Source: Lachnospiraceae bacterium (GTDB lineage Bacteria; Bacillota; Clostridia; Lachnospirales; Lachnospiraceae). From it: a stretch of DNA of 14,118 nt. Position numbers and translations under genes: made by a program. This document shows, piece after piece, positions 14,093 through 14,118 of this stretch. The notes beneath the pieces were generated by a model. The model was not told the DNA's origin, did no database searches, and worked only from the letters and a program-made list of their open reading frames with translations. Every line of letters starts with the position of its first letter. Position 1 is the stretch's first letter. The stretch covers positions 1 through 14,118 of the forward strand of contig DPZM01000136.1 of the NCBI GenBank assembly GCA_003535955.1. Direction: 5' to 3'.

Positions 14093-14118
14093 GTCAAGGC
14101 ACTCCTTCAGCACTTCCT

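Overview
The window looks like chromosomal DNA of a Gram-positive anaerobe of the Clostridia, most likely Lachnospiraceae. This is inferred from Firmicutes-style GGAGG ribosome binding sites, TTGACA and TRTGnTATAAT-type promoters, moderate GC with frequent ATA/AGG codons, the gene order rho-rpmE-DUF1385-prmC-prfA, and protein features such as the GNGGQC form of the RF1 loop. No tRNA, rRNA, CRISPR array or transposase gene was seen.

Layout, left to right. (1) mtnA (methionine salvage) is the only + strand gene and converges on the next gene with a 25-nt gap. (2) A minus-strand sugar/second-messenger cluster follows. Reading in its own direction (right to left) it holds a small HPr-like protein without the phosphorylatable histidine; an intrinsic terminator; a PTS EIIC-EAL fusion; a membrane GGDEF protein whose gene overlaps the fusion gene by 14 nt; and a stand-alone PfoR-type EIIC protein. 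(3) A translation/transcription-termination operon, also minus strand, reads rho, rpmE, a DUF1385 membrane protein with a tandem-repeat tail, prmC and prfA. PrmC methylates the GGQ loop of PrfA, so enzyme and substrate are adjacent. (4) A polar amino acid ABC importer, minus strand, reads lipoprotein, permease, ATPase. (5) At the right edge is a small unrecognised acidic protein ending in a strong terminator.

The most unusual region is 1116-5984. A sugar-permease domain is fused to an apparently intact c-di-GMP phosphodiesterase, is followed by an overlapping c-di-GMP synthase gene, and sits beside a Crh-like HPr paralogue and a second orphan EIIC. No EIIA or EIIB domain is present. My inference is that the EIIC parts may work as membrane sugar sensors that set c-di-GMP level, not as ordinary PTS transporters. 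The fusion gene also has a consensus extended -10 element so close to its only plausible ATG that its mRNA may be leaderless. A second notable feature is a run of about 13 perfect-length 8-residue (24-bp) repeats at the C-terminus of the DUF1385 protein.
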